From assembly GCA_002411175.1 (NCBI GenBank), contig DHRN01000049.1:1-46460 (forward strand): DNA of 46,460 nt, in the 5' to 3' direction. A model generated the notes under the pieces. The model was not told where the DNA came from and made no database searches. It worked only from the letters and a program-made list of their open reading frames with translations. This document shows, one piece after another, positions 41,880 to 46,460 of this stretch. This DNA comes from Anaerolineaceae bacterium UBA5311. GTDB taxonomy: Bacteria; Chloroflexota; Anaerolineae; Anaerolineales; Anaerolineaceae. The position numbers and the translations under genes are program-made. How positions within the stretch are numbered: position 1 is the first letter of the stretch; every line of letters begins with the position of its first letter.

Positions 41880-43585
41880 TGGAAAACAACCCCAACACCC
41901 CCCTCATCTCCCAAATCGGTTATGTTACCGGCGGTGGACTGGAAGCCAACCTGCAGGTCAGGTTGAGCGTGCAGCCTCAATCGGTGCTTGAAGGCGCTTT
42001 TGTCGTCATCGACAGCAACAACTGGCGTTTCTACGGGTTGGTTACTGACCTGCGCCTGACCGCAATCGACGAGCAGTACGCCACGCAAATCAACGCCCAG
42101 CGCTTTTCGCCCCATCTGGCAGCAATGCTAAACCAACAGACGCTCTATACCAATCTGGCAGTTATGCCGGTCTTAATGATGGAAACCGGACCCGGCATCG
42201 ACTCCCCCGAATACCCTGCCTGGAGGCAAAGCCACCCTGACGAGCAAAAACCGATCACCGTGAAAACAGTCCCCAGTCACCACGCACCGGTCAAACTGGC
42301 AGACAGGGCTGACATCGCCACAATTTTTGGTGAAGAGAATAACCAGAATATCTTCCGTGTGGGCAGCACGCGCGAACAGGGTCACGCTGTCTGCCTCGAC
42401 CTCGACAAATTCGTCCAGCGCTCTTCGGGCATCTTCGGAACAACCGGCTCGGGGAAATCCTTCCTGGCGCGCATGATCCTGGCGGGTTTGATTAATTACG
42501 ACAAAGCCTCCACCCTCATCTTTGACATGCACAACGAATATGGCATTGATACTTCCTCTTCTGACACTGGTCAGGAAGTTTCCGGTTTGAAGAGCAAGTT
42601 TTCAAGCAAAGTACAACTCGTCGGACTGGGAGCCGAAACCAACATTGGCGGTCAGCGACCCGACTTCACCCTCGAAATCAGTCACAAAGACATTTCCCCG
42701 GAGGACGTGCTCCAATTGACCCAAGCTCTAAACCTCAAAGAAACCACAGCCACCACCCTCGAATCCCTGGAAAGCGAGTTTAGAGAGAATTGGTTCACCG
42801 AGTTTATGAATATGAAGGTCGGTGCCATGATCGAGACCGAAGAGGGTAAGCTTGAGCCAGCTCCCGATAGTGTCGCCGCCTGGGCGCGCCGTGCCGGCGT
42901 GCACACTGGGGCTGCCGAAGGCTTGCGCAGCAAACTGACCCGCCTCTTCAACCGTCCTTACCTCAAGAACTCACCCGCCTCTGATGGGCTCAGAGATATC
43001 ATTAATGCTTTACAAGCCGGTCGCCATGTTGTGCTCTCTTTCGGCAAATACCAAAGCGACCTCGATTACCTGCTGGTCACCAACCTGATCACCCGTAAGA
43101 TCCGCGACGCCTGGGAAAAAGCCACTAACGACTTTATCAGCACGAAAATTAAGGAGCCCCGTCCGCTTGTAGTCGTCGTGGAAGAAGCCCACAAGCTGCT
43201 CAACCGCGAGATGGCTTCGCAAACGATTTTCAGCACCATCGCCCGTGAAATGCGCAAATATTATGTCACGCTGTTGATCATCGATCAGCGCCCCTCACAG
43301 ATTTACGATGAGGTTATGTCTCAGCTGGGCACACGCATTTCCGGTTCCCTGGGCGATGAAGACGACATCAACGCTGTCCTTTCCGGCTTACCCGGTCGCG
43401 GTGGGCTGCGCGGCATGCTGGCAAAACTGCAGCCCAGTGAAGAAGTGCTCATGTTGGGTTGGGGTGTGCCCATGCCCATCCCCATACGCTCCCGACGCTA
43501 CGACAAGCAATTTTGGATCGACTTGTTCGGTGAAGATCGCCAGCCTCTCAATATGGACCAGGCTGCTCGTCGAATGGGGTTCTAG
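41879..43585 (+). CDS. herA: HerA-like hexameric DNA translocase
   Basis: A 568-residue HerA/FtsK-superfamily ATPase. It begins with a HAS-barrel (about 8-95), followed by the RecA-like core: Walker A GTTGSGKS at 187-194, Walker B VVVVEEAHK at 431-439, and a sensor LLIIDQRPSQI near 466-475. An arginine finger candidate follows in GTRISGSLG. A helical insertion lies at about 280-370. HerA hexamers pump DNA into NurA. The gene starts in the stop codon of the preceding gene (TGATG) and the sbcC start lies one base after its stop, so all four genes form one operon. Confidence 0.93.
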   Translation: MENNPNTPLISQIGYVTGGGLEANLQVRLSVQPQSVLEGAFVVIDSNNWRFYGLVTDLRLTAIDEQYATQINAQRFSPHLAAMLNQQTLYTNLAVMPVLMMETGPGIDSPEYPAWRQSHPDEQKPITVKTVPSHHAPVKLADRADIATIFGEENNQNIFRVGSTREQGHAVCLDLDKFVQRSSGIFGTTGSGKSFLARMILAGLINYDKASTLIFDMHNEYGIDTSSSDTGQEVSGLKSKFSSKVQLVGLGAETNIGGQRPDFTLEISHKDISPEDVLQLTQALNLKETTATTLESLESEFRENWFTEFMNMKVGAMIETEEGKLEPAPDSVAAWARRAGVHTGAAEGLRSKLTRLFNRPYLKNSPASDGLRDIINALQAGRHVVLSFGKYQSDLDYLLVTNLITRKIRDAWEKATNDFISTKIKEPRPLVVVVEEAHKLLNREMASQTIFSTIAREMRKYYVTLLIIDQRPSQIYDEVMSQLGTRISGSLGDEDDINAVLSGLPGRGGLRGMLAKLQPSEEVLMLGWGVPMPIPIRSRRYDKQFWIDLFGEDRQPLNMDQAARRMGF

Positions 43586-43586
43586 G

Positions 43587-46166
43587 ATGATTCCAATCAA
43601 GCTGCGCCTCTCTGGTTTCACTTCATACCGCGAACCTGTTGACATCGATTTCACCGGTTTTGACCTCGCCTGTATCTCCGGACCCAATGGAGCCGGGAAA
43701 TCTTCGCTGCTCGATGCGATCACCTTTGCTCTCTATGGCAAAGCCAGGGTCCAGTCCGAAGCGATCATCAACACGCTTAGCGAAAAGGCAGAAGTCACCC
43801 TCGATTTTGAGTATGAAGGACAGATTTACCGTGTCACCCGGGTCAACACCCGCGGAAAGAGCTCCCGAATCGATTTTTTTATCCAAAACCCAAACCCCGA
43901 AGACCTTGACTTCGCCTGGAAAAGCCTGACTGAACATACCGTTCGTGAGACCGATGAAAAAATTAGCAACACGCTGCGCCTTGATTACGAAACCTTCGTC
44001 AATGCCTCTTTCTTTCTTCAGGGAAAAGCCGATTCCTTTGCGACCAAAAAACCTTCCGAACGCAAGAATATCCTCTCCAGCATCCTTGGGCTGGATCAAT
44101 GGGAGCTTTATCGCAAAGCTGCCAATGACCGGCTGCGCAAGGCGCGCGATGAGGTCAGTATTTTCGAACGCGATATCGCCAGGATGCAGGAGGAAATCGA
44201 CACCGAAGCGCAATTTCGGTCAGACCGTTTGCTGGCAGAACGTGACCTTGCCCTCGTGCGTGAGAAAGTGACCTCCAGTCAGACTCAGCTCGATCTTATC
44301 AGGGCAGAAGCCAGTCTCCTGGAAAACCAGGTTAAGCAGCTGGAAGCGCTCAAAGTTCAGCTGCAAAGAGCAAACGATGCAGTCGAGAAGAAAAAATCCC
44401 AGATCGACCAGAAAAGTAACACACTCAATCAATACCAGGTCAATATCGACCAGGAAAAACAAATCGAAGCAGCCTTCCAACAATTGACACAGCTAAAGAC
44501 CCACCTGGCGAACCTCGATAAGCTTTCTGAACGCTACTGGCCCCTTGATAGCCAGCGTTCCAAACTGCAAGCGCAGCTGGAAGCTCACAAGCACGCGCTC
44601 GAGAATGAAATCCGCCAACTGACCCTTGAAAAAGACGACCTCGAACGCAGTCTGGCAGGTTTTGACGACCAGCAAACGCAATTGGCGAAACTCACCGATC
44701 AGATTACCCAAATGGATAAGTCTCTCAGCGCTGGGCAGGACTACGATGCCCAACTGCAAACCTTGCGTGAACAGATGCAATCTCTTGAAGGCAGCAACGG
44801 CGCGCTCAAAAACCAGATGAACGAAATTAAACAGCGCATGAAAAAATTGGAAGCCACCCAGGGCGCGATTTGCCCCATGTGCGGGCAGGATCTCTCACCC
44901 AACCACCGCGAAGAACTGATGGCTGAATTCAAAAGCAGTGGGGAAGAGCTCGGAGACCAGTATCGTCACAACAAAGCTGAAATGAACCAGCTCAAAGAAC
45001 AAATCCAGGAACTCGAAACCAGTCGGCGCCAGGTACAACAGCTGGAAAAAGAGAGCTTGTCTCTGAAAAATAACCGAGCTTTGCTTAAACAAACGCTGGA
45101 CCAACTTTCACAGCGCAAAGAAAACTGGCTGTCAAACAAGGCTGTCCGGCTTGAACAAGCCCAAAAAGAACTCGCGGAAGAAGGTTTCCTTTCGGAAAGC
45201 CGCCAACAGCTGCAACAAATCGACCAGCAGATTGCCTCCCTTGGCTTTAGCCCTGACACCCACACCCTCGCCCGGGAGCAAGTCCGGGCGAACAGCCCCA
45301 GTGAAACTGCCTGGCAGGAATTGCAAATCGCCCGCTCGGGTTTTAACTTGCTCAAACAAGAACTTGCCAACGTCGGGGAGGAACTCACCCATGACCTCGA
45401 ATTGAGCCGGGAACTGACCGAAAAGCACGACAGAGAAGCGGCTTCCCTGGCTGAAGCCCAGACAAAAGCCCGGGACACTCACAAAGTCGAATCGGAACTT
45501 TCCGCCTTGCGGGAAGAACAGGATGTTTTCAACCGGCGGCTTGGAGAGATCGACCAGGCGCTGGCAGTGATTAAAAATCAGCGCGAACGTCAGCAACGCC
45601 TCCATCAGCAGAAGGAAGAGTTGAACGAGAAGGTGCGCCAATATTCAAAGCTCGAGACTGCTTTCGGGAAGGACGGCGTGCCGGCGATGCTCATCGAGCA
45701 AGCCCTGCCAGAACTGGAAGACCAGGCAAATCAGCTCTTGATGCGTCTTTCAGACTACACCATGGGCGTGCGCTTCAACACCCAACGCGCCTACAAAGAT
45801 ACCAGGCGCAAAGACCTCATGGAAACCCTCGATATCATCATCAGCGATGGCTATGGTTCGCGCGACTATGAGACCTATTCCGGCGGCGAAGCCTTCCGGA
45901 TAAATTTTGCCATCCGCCTCGCGCTCAGCCGCATCCTCGCGCACCGGGCTGGTGCACGCTTGCAGACCCTGGTGATCGATGAAGGCTTTGGAAACCAGGA
46001 CGCCCAGGGCAGGCAGCGCTTAATCGAGGCAATTAACATCGTCAAGCCCGATTTTGAGAAGATCCTGATCATCACCCATATTGATGAACTGAAAGACTAC
46101 TTTTCCAACCGCATTGAAGTCACCAAAACCCCCTCCGGCTCCCAGGCAGAAGTCATTTTGGGGTAA
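43587..46166 (+). CDS. sbcC: SbcC/Rad50-like SMC-type ATPase
   Basis: An 859-residue protein with Rad50/SbcC layout. The N-terminal ATPase half has Walker A (SGPNGAGKSS, ending residue 40). Two long coiled coils flank the zinc hook C429-P-M-C432. The C-terminal half has the signature SGGEA (765-769) and Walker B LVIDEGFG with D798 and E799. With Mre11/SbcD such proteins open DNA ends and hairpins, but no sbcD is in this operon. The frame is open from 43308, but that part overlaps herA; the ATG at 43587, one base after the herA stop, is the true start. The length is somewhat short for SbcC. Confidence 0.93.
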   Translation: MIPIKLRLSGFTSYREPVDIDFTGFDLACISGPNGAGKSSLLDAITFALYGKARVQSEAIINTLSEKAEVTLDFEYEGQIYRVTRVNTRGKSSRIDFFIQNPNPEDLDFAWKSLTEHTVRETDEKISNTLRLDYETFVNASFFLQGKADSFATKKPSERKNILSSILGLDQWELYRKAANDRLRKARDEVSIFERDIARMQEEIDTEAQFRSDRLLAERDLALVREKVTSSQTQLDLIRAEASLLENQVKQLEALKVQLQRANDAVEKKKSQIDQKSNTLNQYQVNIDQEKQIEAAFQQLTQLKTHLANLDKLSERYWPLDSQRSKLQAQLEAHKHALENEIRQLTLEKDDLERSLAGFDDQQTQLAKLTDQITQMDKSLSAGQDYDAQLQTLREQMQSLEGSNGALKNQMNEIKQRMKKLEATQGAICPMCGQDLSPNHREELMAEFKSSGEELGDQYRHNKAEMNQLKEQIQELETSRRQVQQLEKESLSLKNNRALLKQTLDQLSQRKENWLSNKAVRLEQAQKELAEEGFLSESRQQLQQIDQQIASLGFSPDTHTLAREQVRANSPSETAWQELQIARSGFNLLKQELANVGEELTHDLELSRELTEKHDREAASLAEAQTKARDTHKVESELSALREEQDVFNRRLGEIDQALAVIKNQRERQQRLHQQKEELNEKVRQYSKLETAFGKDGVPAMLIEQALPELEDQANQLLMRLSDYTMGVRFNTQRAYKDTRRKDLMETLDIIISDGYGSRDYETYSGGEAFRINFAIRLALSRILAHRAGARLQTLVIDEGFGNQDAQGRQRLIEAINIVKPDFEKILIITHIDELKDYFSNRIEVTKTPSGSQAEVILG

Positions 46167-46177
46167 CTACTTGTCAT

Positions 46178-46290
46178 ATCGAGAAACGACAGGTTGTGTG
46201 CTGCGTAAGAATGCTTATTTTCATCTTTTACGCCGTCAGAATACTTCGCTTTCTCGATTGTGGTGCAGGGGACGGCTGCCACGCCGTCCT
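46178..46290. other. Inverted repeats downstream of sbcC
   Basis: ATCGAGAAA (46178-46186) and TTTCTCGAT (46250-46258) are perfectly complementary across 63 bases. A second, tight hairpin GGACGGC / GCCGTCC (46270-46276 and 46283-46289) follows. Neither has a T-run, so they are not clear terminators; they probably belong to the repeat cluster that follows. Confidence 0.5.
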
Positions 46291-46296
46291 GCGAAA

Positions 46297-46380
46297 AGAT
46301 GGCTTCGCCGGAACGGGACAAGCCGCGTTCCCCACAAATGATGGCTTCACCGGAACGGGACAAGCCGCGTTCCCTACAAC
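46297..46380 (+). repeat. Dispersed repeat family A, two tandem copies
   Basis: Two units (about 46297-46337 and 46340-46380) of GGCTTCGCCGGAACGGGACA then AGCCGCGTTCCC, as at 189-272 and reversed at 8697-8802. A degenerate third unit continues to about 46402. Confidence 0.78.
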
Positions 46381-46427
46381 AACATCACTCCGCCAGAACG
46401 ATGTAAGCACTTCGTAAGTGTAATACA

Positions 46428-46460
46428 CAAGGATCTTACCGTTCCGATTGACAAGATCCT
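46428..46460 (-). repeat. Partial repeat family B copy running off the window
   Basis: The last 33 bases are the reverse complement of the 8641-8673 part of family B (AGGATCTTGTCAATCG then GTAAGA). The element continues beyond the window. Confidence 0.65.

Noticed and set aside
43308..43586. Extended N terminus for sbcC
   Set aside because: It lies wholly within herA; the ATPase fold begins at the ATG 43587 one base after the herA stop.
40102..46166. HerA operon as an anti-phage defence island
   Set aside because: HerA-based defence pairs with SIR2 or DUF4297 effectors, which are absent; NurA and Rad50 point to repair.
1..46460. tRNA, rRNA or tmRNA genes
   Set aside because: No T-loop/acceptor arrangement or rRNA core sequences were noticed on either strand; a dedicated search tool would settle it.

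Overview
The window reads as an anaerobic, amino-acid-fermenting member of Chloroflexota, most likely class Anaerolineae. This is an inference from gene content. Pointers are the threonine/proline-rich 'TPTNTPT'-type linkers on envelope proteins, the XPB/helicase-C3-like protein, the bacterial NurA-HerA pair and the style of intergenic hairpin repeats. No rRNA, tRNA, CRISPR array, IS transposase or prophage is seen. Several + strand and divergently read genes have a TATAAT-like box exactly six bases before the ATG, which suggests leaderless transcripts.

Layout. 1-417: a fold-back element and dispersed repeats. 418-3833 (+): an MgtC-like membrane protein, then an overlapping run of a helicase-associated-domain protein, a four-helix membrane protein and a CYTH protein. 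3941-8387 (-): nitroreductase, DUF2975/XRE pair, glutamate racemase (murI), GNAT acetyltransferase, C26 glutamine amidotransferase-like hydrolase and ribosomal protein L19, interrupted by two repeat-rich spacers (about 5.35-5.84 kb and 8.5-8.85 kb). 9147-18053 (-): an eight-gene operon for anaerobic oxidative ornithine breakdown, transcribed ord-ortA-ortB-oraS-oraE-glmL/mutL-like-orr-alr. 18343-21511 (-): a PRD-type regulator, nagA and an UlaG-like metallo-hydrolase. 21869-23308 (-): a divergent sortase-like protein and a Thr/Pro-repeat protein with a sorting-signal-like C terminus. 23421-30575: a short hypothetical gene, a glucan branching enzyme-like GH13 protein, an ABC exporter, a VOC protein, a DUF35 protein, a YcaQ-like protein and a 2H phosphoesterase. 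30642-39168 (+): LysM/M23 peptidase, cysteine-peptidase-like lipoprotein, MarR regulator, MEMO-family protein, a Thr/Pro-linker lipoprotein, PriA and an MFS transporter. 39235-39987 (-): a SIMPL lipoprotein. 40102-46166 (+): a tight four-gene operon nurA - HAS-barrel-like protein - herA - sbcC/rad50. The window closes in the same repeat families that open it.

How the genes work together. The ornithine operon is a complete route: L-ornithine to D-ornithine (orr), to 2,4-diaminopentanoate (oraSE, B12 and PLP), to 2-amino-4-oxopentanoate (ord), to acetyl-CoA plus D-alanine (ortAB). The alanine racemase at its end would return the D-alanine to the L pool. The 3' operon is a DNA end-processing module in which NurA nuclease, HerA translocase and a Rad50-like ATPase are co-transcribed with a small HAS-barrel-like protein, with no Mre11/SbcD nuclease in the operon. 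These two operons, and the sortase-like/substrate-like pair, are the most interesting parts of the window.
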